Part shown: positions 49,038 to 58,000 of the stretch, piece by piece
Numbering within the stretch: the first letter of the stretch is position 1
Layout: each line of letters opens with the position of its first letter
Origin: Ruminococcus sp. FMBCY1
Lineage (GTDB): Bacteria > Bacillota > Clostridia > Oscillospirales > Acutalibacteraceae
Reading direction: 5' to 3'
NCBI RefSeq assembly: GCF_023921805.1
Contig: NZ_CP074197.1
Location: 496,001-560,000, forward strand
Length of the DNA stretch: 64,000 nucleotides
Translations under genes and position numbers: made by a program
The notes under the pieces: model-generated
Seen by the model: only the letters and a program-made list of their open reading frames with translations
Databases searched by the model: none
Told to the model about the DNA's origin: nothing

Positions 49038-50771
49038 ATGATCTGGCTTGCCGGACTGCCTGTCATCTGGTGGGTAGCAATCCTGCTTGCGGATGCCATC
49101 CAGCCGGGCAGGAATCTTTTCGAGCTGATGGAGGTTCTCACAGAAAAGCTGAACCATCCCTTCCAGTTTCATTATACGGAATATACCATCAAGTCGATGC
49201 TGGTCTGCACGTTACTTTACGCAGCTGGGATCGGCATTTTTTATTCCAGTCAGAAGAACTACCGCAGAGGGGAAGAACATGGCTCTGCCAGATGGGGCGA
49301 TGCCCGGCAGATCTGTAAGAAATATAGCCAGAAGCCGTACTCCCAGAACATCCTGCTGACACAGAACTTCCGCATTAGCCTTGACACCCACAAGCACCGC
49401 AGATGTCTCAACATTCTCGTAGTGGGAGGCTCCGGTGCAGGAAAATCCAGAGGCTTTGCCCTGCCAAACATCATGCAGTGCTGCTGTTCGATGGTCATCA
49501 CCGATCCGAAAGCCGAGCTGCTCCGAAAGACAGGCGGTCTGCTGGAAAAGAAAGGATATGAGGTGCGTGTCTTTGACCTCATCAATCCCGACACATCTTT
49601 TTGCTACAATCCATTCGAGTATGTCCACGATGACAAAGACGTGCTCCGTCTTATTTCCAATCTGATACAAAACACCACACCCAAAGGTTCCCAGTCCTCT
49701 GATCCCTTCTGGGAGAAGAGCGAAACCGCACTGCTTCAGGCACTGATGCTGTATCTGCTCCACGAAGCTCCGCCGGAAGAACAGAACTTCGCCATGATCA
49801 TGGAGATGTTAGGCTCGGCACAGGTAAAAGAAGAGGACGAGGACTACGAGTCCCCTCTGGACATTTTGTTTGACCGTCTGGAGATGCGGGACCCGGACAG
49901 CATTGCCGTCAAGCAGTATCACATTTACAAGCAGGCGGCAGGAAAGACCGCCAAGTCCATCCTGATCAGTGTAGGTGTCCGGCTGGCAGCCTTCAATCTG
50001 CCGCAGATTGCCAAGCTGACCAATACTGATGAACTGGATCTTTCCAACATGGGAGAAAGAAAAGTTGCCCTTTTCTGCTGTATCCCGGATGCAGACACCT
50101 CTTTGAATTATCTGGTAGGCATGATCTACAGCCAGCTTTTCCAGACGCTTTATTACATGGCAGACCGTGTGCATGGCGGTGCCCTCCCGGTTCCGGTCAA
50201 CTGCATCATGGATGAGTTTCCAAACGTATCCCTGCCAAATGAGTTTGAGAAGATCCTGGCAACCTGCCGTTCCCGTTCCATTTACTGCAGCATCATCATC
50301 CAGAACATGAGCCAGCTAAAGGCTCTGTTCAAGGACTCCTGGGAAAGTCTGGTGGGCAACTGCGATGAGTTTTTGTACCTGGGCGGCAATGAAAAAGAGA
50401 CACACAAATATGTATCAGAATTACTGGGGAAAGAAACCATAGACACCAACACCTACGGGCAGACCAAAGGAAAATCCGGCAGCTACTCCACCAACTTCCA
50501 GCAGAGCGGAAGGGAGCTGTTACAGCCGGATGAAGTCCGTATGCTGGATAACCAGAATGCACTTCTGTTTATCCGCGGGGAGCGGCCCATACTGGATGCC
50601 AAGTATGACCTGATGAAGCATCCCAACATCCGGTATACCGAGGACGGAGGTGCCGGCCCGTTCAATTATGCGAAAGCACCGCTGGCGCATGACGATTTTA
50701 CATTTGACGAAACAAGATATGACGATTACGAACTGCTTCTGGATGAGGACATCATCGGGGAGCTTTTTTGA
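49038..50771 (+). CDS. VirD4/TraG type IV coupling protein
   Basis: A 577-residue ATPase that links relaxosome to channel. Two N-terminal membrane helices (about 1-22 and 55-73) precede the motor domain. Walker A is VVGGSGAGKSRGF near residue 130, Walker B NCIMDEFPNV near residue 388, and the TraG-type CRSRSIYCSIIIQNMSQLK follows. In family members the all-alpha domain binds the relaxase. The start at 49038 has GGAAG ten bases upstream. Confidence 0.93.
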   Translation: MIWLAGLPVIWWVAILLADAIQPGRNLFELMEVLTEKLNHPFQFHYTEYTIKSMLVCTLLYAAGIGIFYSSQKNYRRGEEHGSARWGDARQICKKYSQKPYSQNILLTQNFRISLDTHKHRRCLNILVVGGSGAGKSRGFALPNIMQCCCSMVITDPKAELLRKTGGLLEKKGYEVRVFDLINPDTSFCYNPFEYVHDDKDVLRLISNLIQNTTPKGSQSSDPFWEKSETALLQALMLYLLHEAPPEEQNFAMIMEMLGSAQVKEEDEDYESPLDILFDRLEMRDPDSIAVKQYHIYKQAAGKTAKSILISVGVRLAAFNLPQIAKLTNTDELDLSNMGERKVALFCCIPDADTSLNYLVGMIYSQLFQTLYYMADRVHGGALPVPVNCIMDEFPNVSLPNEFEKILATCRSRSIYCSIIIQNMSQLKALFKDSWESLVGNCDEFLYLGGNEKETHKYVSELLGKETIDTNTYGQTKGKSGSYSTNFQQSGRELLQPDEVRMLDNQNALLFIRGERPILDAKYDLMKHPNIRYTEDGGAGPFNYAKAPLAHDDFTFDETRYDDYELLLDEDIIGELF

Positions 50772-50785
50772 TGGGAGGAATGCCA

Positions 50786-51145
50786 ATGAATTTACTGAAA
50801 AATAAGAAACACACAGAAATCAGGAAAGAGACCGCACCGCTGAAGATGAAGAGAGGGCAGAAGAAACTGTTTGCTCTGTATGCAGTCATGGTACTGTCGA
50901 TCTGCATTGGGGCGACCTGCGTTTATGCCGCAGGCGATCCGCTGGCAGTCGTCAATAACCTGTCCACGTTTATCTTTTCCCTGATCCGCGCCATTGGCCT
51001 GATCCTGCTGGGATTTGGTATCGTGCAGGTCGGTCTGTCCTTAAAGAGCCACGATCCAAGCCAGAGGGCAAACGGATTTCTGACACTGGCAGGCGGTATC
51101 ATCATTACCTTTGCAAAAGAGATCCTGGACCTGATCATGGGATAG
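50786..51145 (+). CDS. Maff2 family membrane protein
   Basis: A 119-residue protein with a basic N-terminus, a signal-like helix ending VYAAGDP, and two further hydrophobic helices (AIGLILLGFGIVQVGLSL and GGIIITFAKEILDLIMG). Maff2 proteins are VirB2-like small membrane subunits next to virB6 in Tn1549-type ICEs. ATG 50786 fits GGGAGGA. Confidence 0.85.
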   Translation: MNLLKNKKHTEIRKETAPLKMKRGQKKLFALYAVMVLSICIGATCVYAAGDPLAVVNNLSTFIFSLIRAIGLILLGFGIVQVGLSLKSHDPSQRANGFLTLAGGIIITFAKEILDLIMG

Positions 51146-51219
51146 TAGAAGAGTCCAGAAGGGGAGCCATGCGAAATGCCGGCTCCCTGCTCACTTTTGA
51201 GGATGGGAGGTGAAACTGT

Positions 51220-52059
51220 TTGAGTGATAACTGGATCGTACAGAATCTAAATTCTGCCTTGCAGACCTGGAGCGACAAGCTGGCTGAGATCTGGACACTG
51301 CTGACGCAAAGCCCGGAGAATTTCAAGGGCGGGGCGATCTGGAGCGTGATGACGAACATCAACGGTGGACTGAAAGCCATCGGGTACGGCCTGCTGGTTC
51401 TGTTCTTTGCGGCGGGGCTTGTGAAAACCTGTGGGAGCTTCACGGATATGAAAAAGCCGGAACATGTAGTGAAAGCCTTTATCCGTTTTGCACTGGCACA
51501 GGGAGCCGTCATGTCCGGCATGGAGCTTTTGACTGCGATCTTTTCCATTGTGCAGGGCATCGTAACAAATATCATGTCCCACTCCGGGATGGCGGGTGGA
51601 ACTGTAACGGAGCTGCCCTCGGAGATCGTGGACAAGATCGAAGCGGTGGGGATGCTGGAATCTATCCCTTTGTGGATCGTAACTTTATTAGGAAGCCTGC
51701 TGATTACGGTATTGTCATTTGTCATGATTCTGACTGTATACGGGAGAATGTTTAAGCTGTATATGTACACAGCCATCGCACCGATTCCATTGGCAACCTT
51801 TGCCGGGGAGCCAACCCAGTCTGTAGGAAAGAACTTTATCCGTTCCTACGCCGGGGTATGTCTGGAAGGAGCCATCATCGCACTGGCCTGCATCATCTTT
51901 TCGGTGTTTGCATCAAGTCCGCCGGCCATCGGGGACGCCAGCCTGTCCGCCGTGACCATTGTCTGGAATTACGTCGGGGAACTGGTATTTAACCTGCTGG
52001 TACTGGTCGGGGCAGTCAAGGCATCCGACCGTATCGTAAAAGAAATCATGGGATTATAG
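51220..52059 (+). CDS. VirB6/TrbL-like conjugation membrane protein
   Basis: A 279-residue polytopic protein with about six helices (for example GLLVLFFAAGLVKTCGSF, WIVTLLGSLLITVLSFVMILTVYGRMF and GAIIALACIIFSVFAS). The family motif YMYTAIAPIPLATFAGEPTQSVGKNFIRSYAG is visible. It forms the inner-membrane channel. The start is TTG 51220, nine bases after GGGAGG. Confidence 0.88.
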   Translation: MSDNWIVQNLNSALQTWSDKLAEIWTLLTQSPENFKGGAIWSVMTNINGGLKAIGYGLLVLFFAAGLVKTCGSFTDMKKPEHVVKAFIRFALAQGAVMSGMELLTAIFSIVQGIVTNIMSHSGMAGGTVTELPSEIVDKIEAVGMLESIPLWIVTLLGSLLITVLSFVMILTVYGRMFKLYMYTAIAPIPLATFAGEPTQSVGKNFIRSYAGVCLEGAIIALACIIFSVFASSPPAIGDASLSAVTIVWNYVGELVFNLLVLVGAVKASDRIVKEIMGL

Positions 52060-52071
52060 GAGGCGAAAAAA

Positions 52072-52509
52072 ATGGAAGAACCAAAGACACTGAGCTACGA
52101 CTGGCAGTATGGCCGGGAGGAATTATTTCTCAGGGTAGACAGTTACATGAGCGATGACAATCTCTATATCGGGCTTTACCATATGGAAGATGGATACCCG
52201 GAAAGCTTTGCAGACCTTACGGTAAACCTGCCTTTTGCTCCGCTGGGCGGTATCAATGAAGCCTATATCGACCACAATTTCAGCAAAGAAAAGCTTCGTT
52301 TTATAAAGCAGCATAAGCTGGGAACGATACAGCCGGATACCGCATCCTCCGGTTACTGCATCTTCCAGAGGGTTGCATTCGACCTGAAAAAACTGGCAGA
52401 GCTTGATCCGGAAGGAACAAAAAGATTTATGGAAAGAAATGGCATCCGGCAAAGGGATGTACCAAAACAGAAACAAAAGAAAAAACAGAGATTACAAAGA
52501 GAAAGGTAG
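52072..52509 (+). CDS. DUF4313 protein
   Basis: A 145-residue soluble protein with the DUF4313 pattern (LFLRVDSYMSDDNLYIGLYH, SFADLTVNLPFAPL, EAYIDHNFSKEKLRFIKQHKLG). It lies between virB6 and prgI as in related ICEs. The basic, Lys/Gln-rich end suggests contact with nucleic acid or partner proteins; the function is unknown. Confidence 0.8.
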   Translation: MEEPKTLSYDWQYGREELFLRVDSYMSDDNLYIGLYHMEDGYPESFADLTVNLPFAPLGGINEAYIDHNFSKEKLRFIKQHKLGTIQPDTASSGYCIFQRVAFDLKKLAELDPEGTKRFMERNGIRQRDVPKQKQKKKQRLQRER

Positions 52510-52517
52510 AAAACAAC

Positions 52518-52952
52518 ATGGAAGTGAAAATGAATAAAGAAATCCGAGACTATCAGGAGTCAATGTTCTGGGGCTTAAGCTTCCGGCAGTGCTTATTTTC
52601 GGTACTGGCGATCCTGGCAGCCCTTGGAATCTATTTTGTCACCCGGAAATATGCCGGGGAACAGGTAACCGGATGGCTGTGCATCCTTGGGGCGGCTCCC
52701 TTTGCAGCCTGCGGCTTTTTTCGTTACCACGGCATGACGGCAGAACAGTTTGCATGGGTAGTCATTAAATCCGAACTGCTGTACCCGAAGCGGCTGGTAT
52801 TTAAGTCGGAGAACCTGTACTTTTCCTGCATGGAAGAGAGCCTGCGGCTGGGTGAGAAAATGATGGGAAACGGAGCGGAACTTCTGGAAAAGAAGCGGAC
52901 GAAACAGAAGAAACCAAAGAAGCGAAGAGGAAGGGGTGATGCCTTTGATTAA
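52518..52952 (+). CDS. PrgI family (VirB3-like) conjugation protein
   Basis: 144 residues. NKEIRDYQESMFWGLSFRQCLFSVLAILAALG begins the typical PrgI front with two close helices, then FFRYHGMTAEQFAWVVIKSELLYPKRL. It docks with the VirB4 ATPase whose start overlaps its end. ATG 52518 or 52530 may start it. Confidence 0.88.
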   Translation: MEVKMNKEIRDYQESMFWGLSFRQCLFSVLAILAALGIYFVTRKYAGEQVTGWLCILGAAPFAACGFFRYHGMTAEQFAWVVIKSELLYPKRLVFKSENLYFSCMEESLRLGEKMMGNGAELLEKKRTKQKKPKKRRGRGDAFD

Positions 52953-55275
52953 AACCCTGAGTCAGACACTGAAACAGGACAAGGAAAAATTTAAAGTACC
53001 GAAGTCTGTCCAGCAGGCCATCCCGATTCGCAAGATCTGGCCAGATGGTATTTTTCAGGTGGAGAGCAAGTATTCTAGGACATTCCGGTTTACGGATATC
53101 AACTATTCCATTGCCAGTAAAGCGGACAAGACGGAAATGTTCCTGGACTACTCTGAACTTTTAAATGCACTGGATTCTGGCTGTACGGCGAAGATCACCC
53201 TGAACAATCGTAAGATCAACAAGGAAGAGTTTGAGCAGTCCCTGCTGATCCCGATGAAAGGGGACGGTCTGGACGAGTACCGGAAAGAGTACAATGACAT
53301 GCTCCTTTCCAAGATCTCCGGTACCAACAACAGTATCTACCAGGAACGCTATCTGACCATCAGCGTCCACAAGAAAAACATTGATGAAGCCAGAACCTAT
53401 TTCGCACGTGTGGGAACGGACATCATCACCCATCTGGCCAAGCTGTCCTCTATTGGGGAAGAGCTGGATGCAGAGCAGAGGCTACAGATCTTCCGGGACT
53501 TTTTCAAGGCAGACGTTCCACAGAGTTTTCCATTTGACATGAAAGCCTTTGCGAAAAAAGGACACAGCTTCAAAGACTGGATCTGCCCGGACACGATGGA
53601 ATTCCATAACGACCATTTCAAGCTGGGCGAGCAGTACGGCAGAGTCCTTTTTATGGAAGATTACGCCAGCTATGTAAAGGATGAGATGATCTCCGAACTG
53701 TGCAGCCTTGGCAGGAACCTGATGCTGTCCATTGATATCATCCCCGTACCGACAGACGAAGCGGTGCGTGAGATCCAGAACCGACTGCTGGGCGTGGAGA
53801 CAAACGTCACCAACTGGCAGAGACGCCAGAATGCCAACAATAACTTTTCAGCCGTAGTTCCCTATGACATGGAGCTGCAGAGAAAAGAGACCAAGGAAAT
53901 GCTGGACGATCTGACCACCAGGGATCAGAGGATGATGTTCGGCATCCTGACAATGGTACATATGGCAGACAGCAAGAAACAACTGGACTCCGATACGGAA
54001 ACCCTGTATTCCATTGCGAGAAAACACCTCTGCCAGATGGCAACTTTGAAGTGGCAACAGGTCGATGGACTGAATACCGTCCTGCCGTATGGCCTGCGGA
54101 AAATCGATGCAGTGCGTACCCTTACTACAGAATCCACCGCCGTCCTGATCCCGTTCCATACGCAGGAAATCATGCAGCCGGGAGGCATCTATTATGGGCA
54201 GAATGCCGTCAGCAAAAATATGCTGGTGGCAGACCGAAGGAAGCTGTTAAACGGCAACTCTTTCCGACTGGGTGTCAGCGGCTCCGGCAAGAGCTTCTCG
54301 GCAAAAGAGGAGATCGTAGACCTTGCCCTTTCCACGGAAGATGACATCCTCATCCTCGATCCGGAGTCGGAGTTTGCTTCTCTGGTGGAAGCCTTAAACG
54401 GAGAGGTCATCCGGATCTCGGCAACCTCGGATACCCATCTGAATGCACTGGATATGGATTCTGCCTATGGCAATGACCGAAATCCTCTGATTGAGAAGTC
54501 AGAATTTATCCTTTCCCTGTTTGAGCAGCTCGTAGGAGCCGGAAACCTTTCGGCAAAGGAGAAATCCATCCTTGACCGCTGCACCGCAGATGTGTACCGG
54601 GATTATATGAGGGGCGGTTACAAAGGGCAGGTGCCGACCTTAAAGGACCTGTACCGACAACTCATGCTCCAGCCGGAGGAAGAAGCCAGAGGGCTGGCTC
54701 TGTCTTCGGAACTGTTTATCAATGGCAGTTTGAACACCTTTGCCCAAGAAACCAATGTCAACACGAAGAGCCGTATCATCGACTATGACATCCGGGAGCT
54801 GGGCGAACAGCTGATGCCTCTTGGCATGCTGGTCACACTGGATTCGATTTTTAACCGTGTGATCCAGAACTGGAAGAAGGGAAAAACGACATGGATCTTT
54901 GCGGATGAGTTTTATCTGCTGTTCCGCTATGAATACAGTGCGGACTTTTTCTACCGCCTGTACAAGCGTATCCGTAAGTATTCCGGATTTGTAACCGGAC
55001 TTACCCAGAACGTTGAGGAACTTCTGAAATCCGATACCGCCCGCCTGATGCTGGCGAACAGTGAGTTCCTGATCCTTTTGAATCAGGCTACCACCGACCG
55101 GGATGAGCTGGCGGCACTTCTGAATATTTCAGACAACCAGTTATCCTACATCACCAATGTGGGTGCCGGCCATGGTCTGATCCGCTGTTCCGGAAATCTG
55201 GTGCCGTTTGAAAATTCGTTTCCAAGAAATACAAAACTGTACCGCCTGATGACGACCAAGCCGGGCGAAGCGTAA
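52945..55275 (+). CDS. VirB4/TraE conjugation ATPase
   Basis: About 776 residues. The N-terminal half is the CagE/VirB4 domain. The ATPase has Walker A LGVSGSGKSFSAKEE (near residue 445), Walker B TWIFADEFYLLF, and the C-terminal GLTQNVEELLKSDTARLMLANSEFLILL. It powers channel assembly and substrate transfer. AAGGGG is followed by GTG 52936, ATG 52939 and TTG 52945, all in frame. By spacing and by comparison with other starts in this element, TTG 52945 is likely, with ATG 52939 the alternative. Confidence 0.93.
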   Translation: MIKTLSQTLKQDKEKFKVPKSVQQAIPIRKIWPDGIFQVESKYSRTFRFTDINYSIASKADKTEMFLDYSELLNALDSGCTAKITLNNRKINKEEFEQSLLIPMKGDGLDEYRKEYNDMLLSKISGTNNSIYQERYLTISVHKKNIDEARTYFARVGTDIITHLAKLSSIGEELDAEQRLQIFRDFFKADVPQSFPFDMKAFAKKGHSFKDWICPDTMEFHNDHFKLGEQYGRVLFMEDYASYVKDEMISELCSLGRNLMLSIDIIPVPTDEAVREIQNRLLGVETNVTNWQRRQNANNNFSAVVPYDMELQRKETKEMLDDLTTRDQRMMFGILTMVHMADSKKQLDSDTETLYSIARKHLCQMATLKWQQVDGLNTVLPYGLRKIDAVRTLTTESTAVLIPFHTQEIMQPGGIYYGQNAVSKNMLVADRRKLLNGNSFRLGVSGSGKSFSAKEEIVDLALSTEDDILILDPESEFASLVEALNGEVIRISATSDTHLNALDMDSAYGNDRNPLIEKSEFILSLFEQLVGAGNLSAKEKSILDRCTADVYRDYMRGGYKGQVPTLKDLYRQLMLQPEEEARGLALSSELFINGSLNTFAQETNVNTKSRIIDYDIRELGEQLMPLGMLVTLDSIFNRVIQNWKKGKTTWIFADEFYLLFRYEYSADFFYRLYKRIRKYSGFVTGLTQNVEELLKSDTARLMLANSEFLILLNQATTDRDELAALLNISDNQLSYITNVGAGHGLIRCSGNLVPFENSFPRNTKLYRLMTTKPGEA

Positions 55276-55306
55276 GAGCGGGACAAGCCGGGACTGGAGG
55301 TGAGAG

Positions 55307-57250
55307 ATGAAGGATATCAAAACCAAAGAAGTTACAACAAAACCAAAGACCAAAAATCCTGCCTCCAGAATCCCCAAGGAGCTGATGCGGACGGCCATAC
55401 TGGAGAGCAAGGAAAAATCCCAGACCATCGCAAATGCCAGGGACAATGACATGGGAGAACAGTCCCCATCCGAATATGCCAGTGGGAAAGTCACATCCGC
55501 AGAGGAATGGGCTGCAAGAAAGACAGGCAGAACTGTAACCAGAGCCGGAAAGACAGCCGCACAGACTTCCTACGAGAAGATCAAACAGAGAGCCGCTGGC
55601 AAAAAAGAAGCAGAAAAAGAAGTGGAGAAAGAAACCGCCAGAGGAACAGGGGACACACAGACCGCCGATCCTGCTAGCCGGGAAACACCCGAGCAGAAGA
55701 GCCGGGAAGTACAGATTCAGAAAGCCCAGCGGCAAAAGGCGGTTTCAGATGCCGTCAAAACGAAAGAGCAGAAGATCCGGGCTGCCAGGGAGACACCAAG
55801 AATCCAGAACGGACAGGAGATAGCAGAAATGAAGCAACTCTCCATCCGAGAACAGAGTCGGAAGAAGGAAGCAAAAGATACAGTAAGGCAGACCGCCATC
55901 CGTCAGAAACAGCCGGAAACCATTCGGATCAAGGAAAAACCAAGGAAACAGCCGGAGCCGAAAACCATACAGAAGCGTACCATCAAGACGGCTCCCCAGT
56001 CTGCGAAGATCAGCGTCCAGCCAGAGCAGAAGCTCCGTGCGACCAGTTCCAACGCCCTGACGGTCCGGATGCAGAAGCAGATGGAACGAAGGGCAGCGAA
56101 GCAGGCGGCAAAGAAAGCTGCCATGCAGACTTCCAACAGCGTCCGCCGGATGCAGAAAACGGCAAGGGCAGGGCAGAATAGCTTCAAGGCAGCCAAGGCC
56201 GCCGTGGAAGCGGCAGCGAAAACCGTGCAGTCCATGATGGCTGCACTGGGAGCCGCCGGAGCAGTTATCGTTCTTCTCTTGGTCATCATGGTTGGAATCG
56301 TTGGCGGTGCGGCATTTTCTGGAAGCTCGGAGAGCAGCGAAGCACTCAGCCAGGAAGTCCTTTCCTATACGGCAACCATACAGAAATATGCCAACCAGTA
56401 CGGAATCCCCGAATATGTCTCCGTGATACAGGCGATCATGATGCAGGAATCTGGCGGCCGGGGGACCGATCCCATGCAGAGCAGTGAGTGCCCATACAAC
56501 ACCCGGTATTCCAACAGCCCGAATGCCATCCAGGATGCCGACTATTCCATACATGTAGGAATCCAGTATTATGCGGACTGCCTGAAGGAAGCCGGATGCA
56601 CCAGCCCCCAGGACATGGATAAGCTGAAGCTGTCCCTGCAAGGGTATAACTACGGCAACGGATACATAACGTGGGCGCTCCGAAACTACGGGGGCTACAG
56701 TGCAGAAAATGCTCTGCAGTTTTCCAATGATCAGGCTGCTTCGCATGGCTGGAGTGCCTATGGCGATCCAGAATACGTCCCTCACGTCCTGAGGTATTAT
56801 TCCAGCGGCGGATTGTTTGCCGGCCTGTTTGGAGGCAACGGCCAGATCGTATCCGTGGCACTTACCCAGCTTGGAAATGAAGGAGGCCAGAAGTTCTGGT
56901 CATGGTATGGATTTGACAGCCATGTGGCGTGGTGTGCCTGCTTTGCCAGCTGGTGTGGGGATCAGGCAGGACTGATCGAGAGCGGCAAGATGCCGAAGTT
57001 CTCCCTATGCGATGATGGGATCGCGTGGTTTCAGGGCAAGGGAAAATGGAAGAGCAGAGGATATTCGCCAGCACCTGGAACCCTAATCTTTTTTGACTGG
57101 AACGGAGATGGAACCTCAGACCATGTAGGAATCGTAGAGAAAACCGAGGGCAGTACCGTATACACGGTAGAAGGAAACTCCAGTGATGCCGTGAATAAGA
57201 GAAGCTATGATATCAATAACGGAACGATCATGGGATACGGCATACTTTGA
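55307..57250 (+). CDS. Membrane-anchored bifunctional peptidoglycan hydrolase (lysozyme-like + CHAP)
   Basis: A 647-residue, VirB1/TcpG-like wall hydrolase. Residues 1-300 are a cytoplasmic, Lys/Arg/Gln/Glu-rich region, followed by a membrane helix (about 313-340). A lysozyme-like domain starts near 355 (PEYVSVIQAIMMQESGGRG, with the catalytic Glu in MQESG) and contains QYYADCL and LQGYNYGNGYI. A CHAP/NlpC-type domain follows from about 515, with Cys in HVAWCACFASWCGD and His in SDHVGIVEKTEG. It opens the wall for the conjugation channel. Confidence 0.92.
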   Translation: MKDIKTKEVTTKPKTKNPASRIPKELMRTAILESKEKSQTIANARDNDMGEQSPSEYASGKVTSAEEWAARKTGRTVTRAGKTAAQTSYEKIKQRAAGKKEAEKEVEKETARGTGDTQTADPASRETPEQKSREVQIQKAQRQKAVSDAVKTKEQKIRAARETPRIQNGQEIAEMKQLSIREQSRKKEAKDTVRQTAIRQKQPETIRIKEKPRKQPEPKTIQKRTIKTAPQSAKISVQPEQKLRATSSNALTVRMQKQMERRAAKQAAKKAAMQTSNSVRRMQKTARAGQNSFKAAKAAVEAAAKTVQSMMAALGAAGAVIVLLLVIMVGIVGGAAFSGSSESSEALSQEVLSYTATIQKYANQYGIPEYVSVIQAIMMQESGGRGTDPMQSSECPYNTRYSNSPNAIQDADYSIHVGIQYYADCLKEAGCTSPQDMDKLKLSLQGYNYGNGYITWALRNYGGYSAENALQFSNDQAASHGWSAYGDPEYVPHVLRYYSSGGLFAGLFGGNGQIVSVALTQLGNEGGQKFWSWYGFDSHVAWCACFASWCGDQAGLIESGKMPKFSLCDDGIAWFQGKGKWKSRGYSPAPGTLIFFDWNGDGTSDHVGIVEKTEGSTVYTVEGNSSDAVNKRSYDINNGTIMGYGIL

Positions 57251-57350
57251 AAATTAAAATATAAGTTATAACCTATGAAGAGAAATTTAATATGTGTAAG
57301 TTGATTTTTTTATTTGATTGAAATTTTAATTTTATATGAAATGAAAAGAA
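57251..57350. other. Gene-free gap at the end of the conjugation block
   Basis: AT-rich, with no terminator for the plus strand visible. In related ICEs, DUF4315, DUF4366 and topoisomerase genes commonly follow the hydrolase; none is here. Confidence 0.5.
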
Positions 57351-57383
57351 CCAGTGAGAGAATCGTTAAATTTCACTCACTGG
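57351..57383 (-). terminator. Terminator of the minus-strand XRE regulator
   Basis: CCAGTGAG pairs with CTCACTGG, and on the minus strand is followed by TTCTTTTCATTTC. Confidence 0.65.
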
Positions 57384-57384
57384 C

Positions 57385-57741
57385 TCAATTTGTTTCAAAT
57401 TTCTCGGACAACTCTGTAAGTTCTTTCACCGTTTCCTGGGTGTGATGCAACAGGGTGTCACGCATTTCTGGCGGACAGCTGGAATAAAGTATTTTCATCT
57501 GATTGACACCCTCATCCTCCAGAGAAATATCTGGATTTATAAGCGTATCTAAAGAGATGTGTAGGACCTTTGCCAATGCTCTCAAAATCAAATAGGAAGG
57601 ATTCATTTTCCCTTTTTCGATATTGGCGATTTGCTTTACAGAAACATGGCTCAGATCAGAAAGTTCTTGTTGTGTCAGTTCTTTATTCTTTCGGGCTTCC
57701 CGCATTTTCTGCCCTAAAGCAGTTAAATCATCAATCGGCAT
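57385..57741 (-). CDS. XRE-family transcriptional regulator
   Basis: 118 residues. The HTH reads LGQKMREARKNKELTQQELSDLSHVSVKQIANIEKGKMNPS, followed by LRALAKVLHISLDTLI, a textbook Cro/CI-type domain. The acidic C-terminal 45 residues (SSCPPEMRDTLLHHTQETVKEL) may dimerise. It marks the boundary between conjugation block and transporter cargo and could regulate either. Confidence 0.88.
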   Translation of the reverse strand: MPIDDLTALGQKMREARKNKELTQQELSDLSHVSVKQIANIEKGKMNPSYLILRALAKVLHISLDTLINPDISLEDEGVNQMKILYSSCPPEMRDTLLHHTQETVKELTELSEKFETN

Positions 57742-57960
57742 AATCGTTCACCTCAAGAATATTGTATCGTTCCGGTTTGTACAAAGGAATAACCTTATTG
57801 TGCTTGCTAAGAGGTATGATTATGCTGATTATGTGAATGAAAAACTTCTGTTCAGATGAAGTTACACTATCTTAGTGACAAACGCAAAGTGCAGGGAGAT
57901 ATTTGATGGCGCATTCCGTAGATGTTTTACACCTAATCAAATGTGGCGAGGATATGGCTG
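57742..57960. other. Gap between regulators, no firm gene
   Basis: A short plus-strand frame from ATG 57903 (or 57906) begins AHSVDVLHLIKCGEDMAEKN, but runs through the terminator hairpin at 57972-57997 and is not convincing as a whole. It may be the stub of a lost gene. Confidence 0.35.
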
Positions 57961-57997
57961 AAAAAAATTACGAGCGCCAGAGTTCCCTCTGGCGCTC
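57961..57997 (-). terminator. Terminator of the AraC-family gene
   Basis: An 11-base perfect stem GAGCGCCAGAG-TTCC-CTCTGGCGCTC. On the minus strand it is followed by TAATTTTTTTC, and on the plus strand by ATTTTAC, so it may act in both directions. Confidence 0.85.
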
Positions 57998-58000
57998 ATT

